In this document: piece after piece, positions 1-11,400 of the stretch
Position numbering within the stretch: position 1 is the stretch's first letter
Layout: the number at the start of each line of letters is the position of its first letter
Position numbers and translations under genes: made by a program
The notes under the pieces: generated by a model
Database searches by the model: none
Told to the model about the DNA's origin: nothing
What the model saw: the letters and a program-made list of their open reading frames with translations, nothing else
Source: Amblyomma americanum
Lineage: Eukaryota > Arthropoda > Arachnida > Ixodida > Ixodidae
Reading direction: 5' to 3'
Length of the DNA stretch: 64,000 nt
NCBI RefSeq assembly: GCF_052857255.1
Contig: NC_135497.1
Location: 549,673,531-549,737,530 of the forward strand

Positions 1-799
1 TCCTGCAGCAGCCCAGTGGCCATTTTTTTTCATACGTCGGAGGCACTCAGCTCGAAAGGCATGCTTACTATATTCAGCAGACAAGGGTACATGTGAGACA
101 CATCATTAATACCTAATTCTCACAGTGGTATCTGGTGCAAGAATATCTAAATACTACTAAATTTTTGCTTAAGTTTTCAGATACACTCTTAGATTAAAAA
201 CATAATTTGGCTACATTAGCAGAAGCACAGCACCAAGGTACTCACCAATTGCCTGAAGCACTGTATGCAAGTTCTCGTGCCATCATGGATACAGCACACT
301 GTCCACGTCTTCATAATGCCATGTCACTCCAGCACTTCAGTAGCAAAAGTTTCCTTAAAAAAAAGAGTAGTTTTGTTTATGTTAGACTGGTCATATTTAA
401 TTTTACTATATACTATGTACTTCTCATTGTACTGCCCCAGACTAAAAAATACCAATGATCACGCTTTGAATTATGTCATATATGATCACCAAATTTGGTG
501 TAATAAAATGTTCTTAGAAATTCTGATTGAAATAAATCTGACAAAATATTATTTCAGAAAATGTGGCACAAGGAAGAAGGACGCTAGCTAGATAACCTGG
601 ACGAATGTTTTCAGTTGCATGCAGCAATCGGCACCATTGCACACAAAATGTAAAATAAAGTGGGTTTTACCTTTCCGAATAGAATTTAATGCTGCAAACA
701 TTTAAGTAAAAAAATTTCAACCTTCCATTCTGCATAAAGGAAAGAAAATTCCTCTGGTTTTTTTCACAAGCCTCTGCAAGTACACAATTCAGTGAATCT
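1..799. other. Giant-element interior, AT-rich, no gene seen
   Basis: Mirror of about 57.8-58.6 kb. It contains short open frames on both strands without recognisable domains. The first 80 bases pair with the end of a degenerate Penelope RT-like frame annotated in the right copy at 58520-58936. I see no functional signal. Confidence 0.5.
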
Positions 800-2790
800 A
801 CTCTACAAGTACTTGAATCTATCAGCACGAGACAGGGACGAGAAAAGAAACAAAACAGGCACTGACTCGCAACTGAAGTTTATTGAAGTGAACAGAGAGT
901 ATACTTAAAAGCCACACACAACAAACTACACAATTACACATAAGCTACATCACAACATAAGTAAAAGATTGCCCTTAACATTCCTCTCATCTAGACAGTC
1001 AAACCCGCTACATGTTAACGCTATGGGCAGCACACTCACACATTCGTCACCGAGTCATGAGATGTGTCTAGCCTCGATAATTTTCTGGTTAATCTGCTGT
1101 GAACGTAGCGCCAAAATGCGTGTTACCGAAAGGAATGGCTAACAGCCTTCACATCCCTTGTAATATGCAGATAAGTTACAACCCCTACCAATATCCAAAT
1201 ACCTCTCATGCTCCTGTATTCTTACATTGATACACATTCCAGTTTCACCAACATAAACCCAACCACATGATAATGGTATCCGACACACCACATACATTTT
1301 GCAAGGCACATATATGTTGCCACGTTTCACTCGACAGATGTGATTTTCCCTAACGAAATTCACAAAATTATTAACAATTTTACAGATTGTAGATCACTTA
1401 TTAGGGTCCGAACACACCATTTTTACGTCATACCTTCTGGCCACAGTTTTCAAATTTTGCAACAATCTATGTATGTACAGTAACACAGTCAGTCTTTTGA
1501 CATCTCACTGGCTGGCCCCGGCCTGATCATGCCAGTCCCTGCGAAGGGGTTTCAGCTTTTAACATGCTAAAGTGAAGAATGGCGCAGCATCAAGTAACGA
1601 GGAAAGCAGGACAGCACACCCACGCACAAGTGCCAACCCTGGAGCAGATACAAAATCCAAGAGCGCGTGCTTGACATTCAGCGTTGAAAGTCAAGGAAAC
1701 ACGGATTTGAACACTAAAGATTGAACGAGCCCGATCCGTGGCTGCCAACACTGAATGTCAAGTACGCACTCTTAGATTCTGCATCCGCTCCAAGGATGGC
1801 ACGTGTGCGGGGGTGTGCTCTCCTGTTGTCCTCGTCACTTGATGCTGCGCCATTCTTTTCTTTAGCATGTCTGAACAACTTGCCCAATCTTATATGCTTA
1901 GCTTTAACAATTTATCACACGCTCCTGCAATAGCATGGTTGGGAAATCATCACTTTCATTAGCCTTAAAATCTTCTCTTGGAAACCAGTTGTCACGCTGT
2001 AAAAGCATGGCTTCACCAATACCGAGCCTAGACTTGACGACGCAATGCTATCTTTCACTAGCTTAGAATCGTTCGACCAACAGTCAAAGAGCTGCTTAAC
2101 ACTCCTGGGTGAATATCGCTAGCACACATGGCGTGTGCAGAACATCAAGGTAAGGTTCAGAAACCGCAACTCTTTTTGTTGGGACATTTTCTCCAAGGTA
2201 AACTTAATACAAAGGCCTTGCTCCTTAAACAAGTTCACAATATGTACAGATCCCACACTATAGCAACCTTTGTAAAAGACCAGAAAATCATAGACGTAGC
2301 GAAAGATTTCCCCCCCCAGCCCAGGCAATTTCTGGGCAATCATTCCATCCACCCTGCTTAAGAGAATATTGCTTAGCACAGGGGCAACCTTCGAATAGAT
2401 ACATTTAGCAGACTTTTGAACATATGCCGCACTGCCATACTCCACAAACATGCTCTTCACTTCAAATAAAAGGAGGCAAGTGCCAAAAAGGACTTATGTT
2501 ACACACCCGTTCCTAAACACAAGCTCATCGTTGTGCTCCGATATACACATTCATAAGCTTTTCACAAGATCTTCTTACGGGATAGAATAAAATATTTCTA
2601 CATCGACACTAATCACAAGACAATCCGCTGGATTGTCATTCTTAAGATACTCAACCACACTGCGAATTGAGTACAAGAAATGGATCTTCAAGATGCGAAG
2701 TAGACAGATGCTTTTGCAAATAACCAGTGATAATTTTGCATGAATCCTTTTCTGAAATTTATCTGAAGAGCATGTTATTAAATAGCATTT
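800..2790 (-). pseudogene. Degenerate Penelope-like element (RT plus GIY-YIG), left copy of unit A
   Basis: Minus-strand remnants in the order expected for a Penelope-like element. An RT core piece at 2119-2460 contains SKVAPVLSNILLSRVD and a YVDD-like FRYVYDFLVFY. A GIY-YIG piece at 1139-1363 contains CGWVYVGETGMCINVRIQEHE. The 3' end, with AATAAA-like sequence and GAGTCAGTGCC on the minus strand, lies near 800-900. Frames are interrupted by stops and shifts, and everything upstream of RT motif A is missing. The mirror copy is at 55812-57797. It lies head-to-head with the unit at 2791-4075. Not functional. Confidence 0.8.
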
Positions 2791-4075
2791 ATTTGAAGAG
2801 CATGTTTGTAAAGTAGCGCAGTGCGGTATGTGTTATAAAGTCTCGAATATGTAGTGGTTCGAAGGTTGGCCTTGTGCTAAGCTATATTTTCTTGAGTAGG
2901 GTGGATAGAATAATTGTCGAAAATGTGCATGGGCTGGGGGAAAAATCTTTTGCTATGTCGATGATTTTCTGGTCGTTTATAAAGGTTGTGATAGTTCGGG
3001 ACCTGTACATCTTCTCAAGTTGTTTAAGGAGCAAGGCCTTTATCTCAGGTTTACCTTGGAGCATATGTCCCAAGAAAAAGAGCTGTGGTTTCTGGACCTT
3101 ACCTTGATGTTCTGCACACTTCATGTGTGCTGGCGAGTGTTAAGCTCCTACCTGGCTACATGTCGACCATTCCAAGCTAGTGAAAGATGGCATTGCACTT
3201 TCTAGCGCGGGCTCAGAATTGATGAAATTACGCTTTCACAGCATGACGACTAGTTGCCAAGAGCAGATTTTAAGGTTAACGAACGCAGGATTTCCCAACC
3301 TTGTTACTGCAAGAGCATATGATAAATTGTTGAACAAGCTGAGACAGATTCGCGGTGACCGGCACAATCTGGCTGGGGCCAGACAGCGAGATGCCAAAAG
3401 ACCAGTTGTGTTACCGTATGTACATAAATTGTCGCACAATTTGAAAAATGTGGCCAGAAGGTATGATGTAAAAGTGGCTTTCTCGGCCCCTAATAAGTTG
3501 TCTACAAAGTATGTAAACTTTTAAGAATAATTCTGTGAATGTGGCTCGAGAAAAGTACACGTGTAGAGTGAAATGTATATGGACTTTGTAAAATGAATGT
3601 GGTATCAGATATTATTATCTTGTGGTCTGGTTTACGTAGGTGCAACTGGAAGGTGTATGAATGTAAGACTACAGGAACACAAGAGGGTAGGGGCTTGGCT
3701 AGGTGGTTGGGGTAACTCTGCGCTACACTGCACGGGATGCGAAGTCTGCTACCCTTTCCTTTTGGCAACATGCATTTTGTCAGTAAATTCAGAGATTAAA
3801 TGGGAGATTATCGAGGCTAGACACATCTTATGACTCCGTGAAGAATGTGTGAGTGTTTTGTCTATCTCGTTAACACGAAATGAGTTGGACTATCTCGATC
3901 AGGGAAATGAGGTCGATTTTTGACTCATGTTGTCCTGTATGCTTATCTGTAACTGCGTGGTTTATGGTGTTGCTTGGCTTTTTATATATTCCCTGTTCAC
4001 GCCAATGAAGTTTAGTCGTGAGTCAGCGCCTGTCTTGTCTCCTTTCTCGTCCCTGTCTTTCGCGCTGGTGGATTC
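2791..4075 (+). pseudogene. Degenerate Penelope-like element, left copy of unit B
   Basis: Plus-strand remnants. RT-core homologous sequence at 2874-3107 includes IFLSRVDRIIV and GLGEKSF, then MSQEKELWFLDLTLMFCTLHVCW. Next comes a linker ending VLPYVHKLSHNLKNVARRYDVKVAFSAPNK (3400-3500; two overlapping pieces, both typical of tick Penelope proteins before the endonuclease). Last is a GIY-YIG piece (3600-3730) with CGLVYVGATGRCMNVRLQEH. The 3' end near 4005-4075 reads GTGAGTCAGCGCC. Multiple frame breaks. Its truncated 5' end meets that of the oppositely oriented unit A near 2790. The mirror copy is 51241-52507. Confidence 0.8.
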
Positions 4076-4726
4076 ACCGCGATGGCTCACCTCTGCAGAA
4101 AACCAAGGCATGACATTTTCCTCTTCACACTCGTGGTTCAGCGCATAATACGGCAAAGGCTTTTCAATTCCAAGGAAAGTTCATGGCTCCATTTAACACT
4201 GCCTCCTGCTTACAAGACCCAGAGCAGCAATCATTGTAGATTCGACCTGTGACACAAAGAGCAAAGTTTTAGTTTGAGTGGACTAAACTAGGAAAGCAGC
4301 ACAATATATCTATAGCCAAATAACTGAACTGAAAGAAATAGAGGGTAGTGTAATAGTGAACACACTGATATATTGCAAGCGAGATATATGCATGATATAT
4401 TGTAATATCCAACACTGCCGCCATTGCCTTAGCCAACTACTTCATAAATAACAATAAATGCAGTATCACAAAAATACTGATAACTTACTATTAGTGTTAA
4501 TAGTAGCAGTGCAGATTCTATGAACAAAAAAGGGCCCAGTGCTGACTGTCGTTCCCACAGCAGCCTTGTGACCAATGGCCGGTGTAAAAGAAAGAGGAGG
4601 AATGACTGAAAAGAGAAAGAGCCAGGGGGAAGGAAGATAGGTATAGAAGGGCTTAGGATATGATAGGCAAATAAGGTTGTTAGACAGTGAGCACAAAATA
4701 AACATTACCACACAAGTAAAGACATA
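4076..4726. other. Giant-element interior, no gene seen
   Basis: Mirror of about 50.6-51.24 kb. AT-rich with no protein or RNA signature that I can support. The LINE insertion begins at its right edge. Confidence 0.5.
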
Positions 4727-4735
4727 TTTATTTAT
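4727..4735 (-). repeat. LINE 3' tail microsatellite
   Basis: On the minus strand the element ends in short AATA-type repeats (AATAAATAAA) directly joined to target DNA. A short 3' repeat rather than a long poly(A) is common in CR1/L2/RTE-type elements. Confidence 0.6.
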
Positions 4736-5019
4736 TCAAGTTACTCACAGGCTCCTTTACATTGGAGCATTGGGTGAGTGGGGCAGTACATAGAAGTTAG
4801 AGAACAGCGCAAAAAAAAAGAAAAACTTTATACAATAGTTAGCAAGAGGCACTCAGAAGAATACAAATAAAGTAGTACAACACACAATAATTACGTGTTT
4901 CAAAATGTGGCAACATGGAGATGGAACACGATTTGACAGAGAGGCTAAAAAGTGCACAAGTTAGTTCACACTAAGCAGCAATAAAACATTTTTCGCAAGA
5001 ATACACAGAACAGAGACAA

Positions 5020-7759
5020 CTAGGTGAAGATTGCGGTTATTTTATCACGAAATGTAGCAGGATTTCTGGTATTAGTAGCATCGTCAGGAAGGCTGTTCCA
5101 ATAGTTTATGGCACGTGGGAGAGCAGACATGTTGAATGCTTTTGTATGACCAAAAATACGCGTAAAGCTGCTATGATTATGGCGGCGATGAGATGTGCGA
5201 CATGGCCGTGACAAAGGTAATGTGTGACTGTGAAGACTGAAAATCATTTTATGAAATAAGCAAAGAAGGGCTACGGTACGACGTGATTCTAAAGACTCAA
5301 GTGATAGCGATAACTTGATCTTAGTGACGCTGGAATGCCGGTTATAATCACGAGCGATGAAGCGTGCAGCACGGTTCTGTATAGATTCGAGATTACGTGT
5401 TAGATACGCTTGGTGAGGTGACCAGATGGGTGATGCAAATTTTAGTTGTGGGCGGACAAACGTCTGGTAGGCTAGTTTTCGAGTGTCAGATGGTGCACCA
5501 TGAAGATTACGCTTTAAGTATCCAAGGGTTCGTGAAGCCTTAGCTGTAATTTTATTAATGTGTGTCGACCTGGAAAGGTTTCGATTTAGGTGAATGCCGA
5601 GATATTTATATGAGGACGCTGTTGTCACATGATTACTGCTGAGCGAGTAGGTGAAAGAAGAGTTTGAAAGTTTACGGCTGAAAGTCATTAATTTACACTT
5701 ATCAGTGTTGACCGGCATTAGCCACATGGAACACCAGTTTGTTATATGGTCTAGATCTTTCTGTAAAGCGATATGATCGGTTTGATTAGAAATTCTGCGG
5801 TAAATAATACAGTCGTCAGCAAACAAACGGATGTTAGAGGTAATGTCGGTTGGCAGATCGTTAATATATATTAAAAATAGTAACGGGCCCAGGACACTGC
5901 CCTGGGGAACACCGGACGATACTTCAGAGAGAGAGGATGAACAATTTTTATACTGGTAAATTGTTTGCGAAATGAGAGGAAATTTCTAATCCATGATAGC
6001 GTTAATGAGTCGATATTTAAAGCAGAGAATTTGGCAATTAAACGACAATGTGCTACCCGATCAAAAGCCTTAGAAAAGTCGATGAAAATGCAATCAGTCT
6101 GTTGGTTATCATTCATGTTAGTCAGAACTTCGTGCGTAAATTCCATGAGTTGAGTATCGCATGACAGTCCTTTTCTAAAACCGTGCTGATGAGGGTAAAA
6201 AAAGCGGTTTTGTTCAAGGTGCTGCGCAACATTTGAAGCAATGATATGTTCTAGGAGCTTACATGCAATACTGGTTAAAGATATAGGTCGGTAGTTACTG
6301 ATGTTACTTCTGTCTCCGGATTTGAACACGGGGATGACTTTGCCTATTTTCCAATCAAACGGAAGTTCACCTGTAGATAAAGACTGCTGAAAAATGTGAT
6401 ACAAGATTAAGCTGCTCGAGTTTATAGTGAGTTTAAGAATTTGGCGTTGATTCCGTCAACACCAGAGCTAGTGGACATTTTAAGGTTTTTGATAAGTGAC
6501 GCGATGCCTTCAACAGTTAATTCGATGGGGGTCATATATCTGTAGTCGACTTCGGCGGTGGCAGGAATGTTAGAAAGATCTTCATGGGTGAACACTGAAG
6601 TAAAATAATTGTTAAAGATAGTCGCACTTTCTTTGTCAGTAATGAAATTTCCGGTATTGTCCTGTAGAGCGATTTGGGCATGAGTGTTAGTTGGGGATAT
6701 TGTACGCCAGAATTTTTTAGGGTTGTTGCGCATAAGGGATTGAAGATCATGAGAATAAAATTTATGTCTCGCTTTACGAACGGCACGGCAGTATTGTTTT
6801 TCGCAGTCTTTCTGTTGCAGTTTCAGAGAGGGAGATCCAGATTTTTTCATTGCTTTAAATAAGCGCTTCTTTTTATTCTTAATTGTGCGAAGTGACCTAT
6901 GATACCATGGCTTAGAAATGTTGACCCGAAATGAAGTTTGTGGTACGTGAGCAACCATTAATGACAGCAACTTTTCTTTAAATAAGGTCCAGTTTTCATT
7001 GACGGTACGGGAAGAGAAAGTGGAAAGGTACGAGGAGCAAAATTCTTGCAAACCAACGTTAAGATCTTTGCAATCAGCTTTTTTATAGTTGAAGATGAGC
7101 TTAGACGTTAGATGCCGCGTATGAGATGGAATGCTAACTGCAAAATTAAGAATCAGATGGTCACTGAATCCCTCACTAGTAGAGACGATGCTTGAATTGT
7201 CGGGGCATGAAGTCAAAACAAGGTCAAGAATATTCGTTCCGCGTGTAGGTTGGTTTACTAACTGAGTTAAAGAAAAATCTAAAGTTAAGTCGATGAAGTC
7301 TTTAGAACAGCGAGAGTCAGAGGTGAGGTTAGACCAGTCAATGTCCGGGAAATTGAAGTCCCCCATCAGAAATATATTAGCTTTAGGAAACTTGGTCCTT
7401 ATGGCACTGAGGTTATCGCGCAAGTGAGATATGAAAGCAGCGGAGCTATCTGGTGGTCTGTAACATGCACCTATTATTGAATTAACGAATGATGACGTAA
7501 TGCAGATCCATATAATCTCAAGGGGACTGGGTAAATTAACAAGATGAGATGCTATACGCTTCTTGACGGCTATTAGGACACCTCCTCCTCTTTTGTTTTC
7601 TCTATCTTTGCGGAAGATTATGTACTCGTTGGTATCGGGCAGTACCTCAGTGTCAGAAATATCAGGATTAAGCCACGTTTCAGTTAATGCTAAAATGTCA
7701 CACTCACTGTTATCTAGGTATGAACATAGTTCAATACGTTTGGGTAGCAAACTACGCAT
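5020..7759 (-). pseudogene. LINE ORF2: AP endonuclease plus reverse transcriptase, two frameshifts
   Basis: Encodes the nicking endonuclease and reverse transcriptase for target-primed insertion. Segment 7759-6422 holds the endonuclease, with ALTETWLN, GDFNFPDIDW and SDHLILNF, then a connecting region. Segment 6404 to about 5970 holds the first RT motifs, with GKVIPVFKSGD, SNYRPISLTS, HGFRKG and FIDFSKAFDRV. From about 5968 to 5020 the reading continues in another frame through VPQGSVLGPLLF, the catalytic FADD box and the typical C-terminal thumb and connection, ending NSLPDDATNTRN. The two frame changes fall at about 6416-6424 and about 5968. Each is explained by a small indel, and no other disabling change is obvious. 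The conserved TNMRSLLPK start region runs slightly upstream of the first Met, so translation may begin earlier, near 7790. Confidence 0.88.
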
Positions 7760-7852
7760 ATTAGTGCATGATAAGTGTAATCGTGATGGCGTGTGATTAC
7801 GACAAGTAGAGTTTGAATGATCGATTGTACCAGCTATCTTTTCCCTTGTGAG

Positions 7853-8638
7853 CTATCTTGTAGATCGAATGACGCTCCCAGATGCAACATCAAATACGAA
7901 GGTGACGTCACCGATGTGCAGTCTGTCTACTCTAAGTTTATACGTGGCGTTTTGTGACTTCGCAAAATCAAGTAGGTGTTTCCTTGATATTCGTGTTTTT
8001 AACGAAAAATCTTCTCGTACAGCATAATTTGTATTCTTGAATTTGGGCCCCTTTTCCAGAACGAGCTGTTTGTCTTTGAAAAGTGCAAATTTAACAATGA
8101 CAGGTCTGCATTTGCCTTCCTGGTACTTCCCGAGGCGATGTGCGCGCTCTATTTGAGACGGCTCGACTGTTACACCGAGGGTTTCCGAGCATAAGTTTAT
8201 TACTTTTGTCTCAGCGGATGACCAGGTTTCGTCAGAGGTGTCAGGTAGGCCGAAGAAAAGGAGATTGGAACGGCGTAGACGGTTTTCGGCGTCATCGCAG
8301 CGCGATTCGATAGACTTTAACTTGTCCGAGATTTCGAGAGCAACCTCGGGCGCCTGAACTGGTGAAGCACTACTGTTTTTTAGAGCAGCAGTGTCCACCT
8401 CTAGCACCCGAATTCGAGCTGACAGCTGTCTCAACTCGACATCAACGGACGCCTGCCAATTCTTTAAAGCGCGAAGGTCGTTGCGGATATCATCCTGGCC
8501 TAATTCAATTCTTTGCACAGTTTGCAAGACAGTTGCTAGAACTTCATCCGCTCCCGGGCCAGGATTCGATTCAACATCCCCTGACAGAAGCAATAGGATT
8601 CTACACAGCAGGTCTTTTGCAAACTTGTCACAGTTCAT
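7853..8638 (-). CDS. LINE ORF1 protein with N-terminal 2A-like peptide, coiled coil and RRM-like region
   Basis: Intact ORF1 of about 261 residues from the Met at 8638. The frame stays open back to 9088 through the 5' repeats, so the start is uncertain. I chose 8638 because it precedes a short hydrophobic N-terminus (LLCRILLLLSG) and the 2A motif DVESNPGP at residues 21-28. After the 2A come a heptad-rich stretch (roughly residues 30-105, including LRALKNWQASVDVELRQLS) and then a nucleic-acid-binding region of L1-ORF1 or RRM type (RRSNLLFFGLPDTSDETW, IERAHRLG, KFALFKDKQLVLEKG). The known role of this family is RNA binding and RNP assembly. It ends 93 bases upstream of the first Met of ORF2, in a compatible bicistronic arrangement. 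The 2A would release a short peptide of about 27 residues from the rest. Confidence 0.8.
   Translation of the reverse strand: MNCDKFAKDLLCRILLLLSGDVESNPGPGADEVLATVLQTVQRIELGQDDIRNDLRALKNWQASVDVELRQLSARIRVLEVDTAALKNSSASPVQAPEVALEISDKLKSIESRCDDAENRLRRSNLLFFGLPDTSDETWSSAETKVINLCSETLGVTVEPSQIERAHRLGKYQEGKCRPVIVKFALFKDKQLVLEKGPKFKNTNYAVREDFSLKTRISRKHLLDFAKSQNATYKLRVDRLHIGDVTFVFDVASGSVIRSTR
8555..8581 (-). other. 2A-like ribosome-skipping motif in ORF1
   Basis: The codons read SGDVESNPGP, matching the D-V/I-E-x-N-P-G-P consensus exactly. Skipping would occur between the final Gly and Pro. It is preceded by a leucine run, as in several metazoan retroelement 2As. The motif is seen directly; activity is inferred. 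Confidence 0.8.
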
Positions 8639-8730
8639 GAAAGCAACAGACCACTCACTGGGGCACAACACCACAATAAGAAAACGATTGTCGCTCTTTA
8701 CGCGGCAGTAGGAGCAGTCAAGGTAACTGA

Positions 8731-9045
8731 CCTGAAAGAGCAACATCGGTGAGCGCTCCATTGCAATCGTGGTGCTGTGCCCCAGCGGGGCGCGGTGAAA
8801 TGGCGGTTGATATACTGTGCATCCTGTGGTGATAGCGTCGACACGTGTGGTCCATCCCGGTTGCCAGCAGAGGCGGTGGCAGCTGTCCAGAAGTGGCGAC
8901 CGCTTCCAGTTTTCGCGTCCATCATGCCCGGTAGAGCTCGCGCAGGATTTTGCGGACTGTGCCTCCAGAGACGCGCCGAGAAAAAGGGCCACCTGAAAGA
9001 GCAACATCGGTGAGCGCTCCATTGCAGTCGGGGTGCTGTGCCCCC
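8731..9045 (-). repeat. Tandem segment in LINE 5' UTR (period about 261 bp)
   Basis: A block of roughly 53 bases beginning CCTGAAAGAGCAACATCGG at 8731 recurs at 8992 with two or three changes. The second copy is cut by the insertion boundary at 9045. Reiterated 5' monomers in LINEs often act as promoters. The number of full units lost cannot be told. Confidence 0.65.
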
Positions 9046-11275
9046 CAAACATATATATCATTGTGCAGAGTGGCAAACTTGATGCCATTTAGCCCAAAAT
9101 ATGTTTTCAATAAAGTGATTATAATTATTAATAGAATAACTGACCGAGTGAAACCAAAACAGGGATGAACAAGGAAGTTGTTAATATTCTGGCAGAAATT
9201 AGAAGAAAACGGATCTGGCCAGGGCATACAATGCAGAGAACGAATCACCAATGGTATCTTAGGGCAACAGAATGAATTTGATGGATTTTAATGGCACAAG
9301 GGCATCTGTGGCCAAAGAGTGCCTTAGCACAAGTTAATTTCGTCTACTCAAGGTGAGATCAGAGACCCATTTCCCAAGCATTTCATTCCAGATAAGCTGA
9401 GCACCAGGCCAGGAAACAGCTTGTGCATTGTATCGCAACAAAATGAATTTCATCCTAAGGAAAATATAGCAGGAGATAGCTGATTATAAGCTCACTAGAT
9501 AAGATTAGGAGATTTCTGATAGTGTGGCATGCAGCTGGTGCAAGACACAGATAATTAAACTGGAAAAGGCCATTGTTCTGAGGTGAATGTAAATTAAGCG
9601 ATGAGGATAATGAAATTCGCTACACTGGAGCTGTTAAGAATCAGCTCAAGTTCCATGCTTCAAGATGATGCAAGCTTTCTCAGTGAAAAAAAAATCATAA
9701 CTTCACCCAAGAATTGGTATCTTGGCGGTATCAGGCTGCAGGTGCAGATGAATTAATCCTGCCTCCGAGAAGAGCTACATAGAGCACAAAACATTTTAGG
9801 CCAGTCCTACACTGACAGCTGTTAATAGATATTTTAAAACTGTTTTTCATTGCACAAACAATAATACCGAGTTTGTGTTGGTCATGTGATTATGTTACTG
9901 AGGCTCGCCTAAAAATTCTAGCCAGAGCTAAAATACAAGCTGTCTCAACTTAGTTTCTATATCATCAATGAAGAACATAAACACATGCAGATTATTCAAG
10001 TAGAAGTTTTATTCTTCATGACGTGCCCTACAAATTTTAAATTATACTGAAAAGTAATAGAGTGTAGTGCTTGTGCCACAAAAACTAAACCTCAACAACA
10101 AAGAGAACACAAGATAAAGGCAACAACATATTGCCCAAAATTTAGATGTTTGACAGAACAAATATGAAAAGAAAACCTCTCCACAACTGGAACAAAACAG
10201 CGTGATACCGAGCACACATTTGAAAATTGTTTCATCCAACTGCCCAGTCTCGTGCTCCAGCACTCGTCAGCCAGCATGTCATGAAATGTACCATAGTTCT
10301 GGTAGCTGTAAAGAGTATACAGCTGATCCGTCATTTTGATATGTGAACAGTAACCCTCAATGACCACAAGGCTGAATACTTTCAAGAGGCTGTTCTAGTA
10401 ACAAGACTGCAGTGAAACACTTAGCAAGTTATGCTGGCATAATAATGCAAACCGTTAATCTGAGAGTTCGCTACCACGCAACTCTGCAGTAACTCCTAAA
10501 GTGTTGCAATCGAATGAAAAACAGGACTGCCTATTATATAAACAAAAGTCAAGAGGCTGCAATGCAATGCCACGACAGAAGTGCTGCAATACAGCAATAG
10601 CGATACAATGTACACTTTAAGCAACACAATGAAACATGATCTTTTATCCTTAATTATCAGAATTTAAATATCCGTTTTCCTTGCTCTCTTGCAAAATTAA
10701 GTTTAGATCGTGAAAGCGCTCAAAAATATAAGGATACAGAAAGAGATTTCCACACAGTGCGCTTACTTCCAGAGTCTTTTTGAGCACATCCACTATCTAA
10801 ACATGTTAACCCAACTAGTCTAAACGCTGTCGTTATTCCAAAATTAGGCCTTTCACAAAGTTGGAGCCCCTTTCCCCATACAAGGTGCACCAAAGTAATC
10901 CAACTTTTTTCATGATATGTTTTCTCTGAGAATAAACACTGCTTGAAGATTTTGCAATAATACTTGTCTTTTCGATTCTACGAATGTATCATGCAAGTGT
11001 TCAATGAAATGACCATCTGCCCATCTTGATCATTGCTCAAAATCAGGGTATAATGCACCATGAAGGGCAAGCTCTGCTTGATTTTTATGTTTTCCTAACG
11101 AAGCATGTACGTGCAACCCTTCTGCAGGCTTGTATGCAGCAGATTTGTCTAGCTAGGCGAACTGTGGTTTTGCTATAAAGATGAAACGGTACTTTGAAAG
11201 TGAATGGCTTTCTAAAATGCATTTAACATACATACCGAGGCTTTAACAGCATCTGGTGTAAGCAACATCAGTGGG
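9046..11275. other. Giant-element interior, no gene supported
   Basis: Mirror of 48361-50582. The longest open frame, about 97 codons at 10092-10385 minus, has six amino-acid changes against its mirror at 49242-49535, so coding constraint is not supported. An AATAAA-type signal on the minus strand near 10010 mirrors one near 49613. I see no domain. Confidence 0.5.
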
Positions 11276-11400
11276 GGGACCGCAGGAGTGGCCTAGTGGT
11301 CCGTGCATCTGCCTCGCAAGCAGGAGGTGCGGAGTGCGATCCCCAGTGCCACCGGGTAACCAGCGGTGATACAATGGGTCGTTTCAATGGCCAGTTTAAA
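11276..11400 (+). mobile_element. tRNA-derived SINE, left copy
   Basis: A tRNA-like head contains a box-A-like TGGCCTAGTGGT and a decayed box B (GTGCGATCCCC). An anticodon-stem-like CTGC-loop-GCAG lies between them. The body continues CACCGGGTAACCAGCGG. The mirror at 48250-48360 retains a better box B (AGTTCGATCCC). Flanking tRNA features such as a CCA-adjacent acceptor stem are not convincing, so I call it a SINE and not a tRNA gene. Family name unknown to me. Confidence 0.65.

Larger units (their letters stand above)
4727..9045 (-). mobile_element. CR1/L2-like LINE, nearly full length, with 2A-like ORF1
   Basis: A 4.3-kb insertion present in the left giant-element copy and absent from the right one, where the uninterrupted site lies around 50583-50588. 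On the minus strand it has a duplicated 5' UTR segment, ORF1, ORF2 (apurinic-type endonuclease plus RT) and a 3' tail of AATAAATAAA. No target duplication is seen; five to six bases of the target (CAAGA or CAAGAC on the left-copy plus strand) are missing instead. The protein signatures place it among CR1/L2-type non-LTR elements. The length suggests it inserted as a close to complete copy, but ORF2 has two frameshifts, so it is probably dead as a donor. Confidence 0.88.

Noticed and set aside
10092..10385. 97-codon frame with a downstream AATAAA in both giant-element copies
   Set aside because: Six residue changes in 97 between copies and no recognised family. Kept only as a remark.
11276..11400. 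Functional tRNA gene
   Set aside because: The A and B boxes are imperfect, the acceptor stem is not convincing, and the body continues as a repeated SINE-like sequence.
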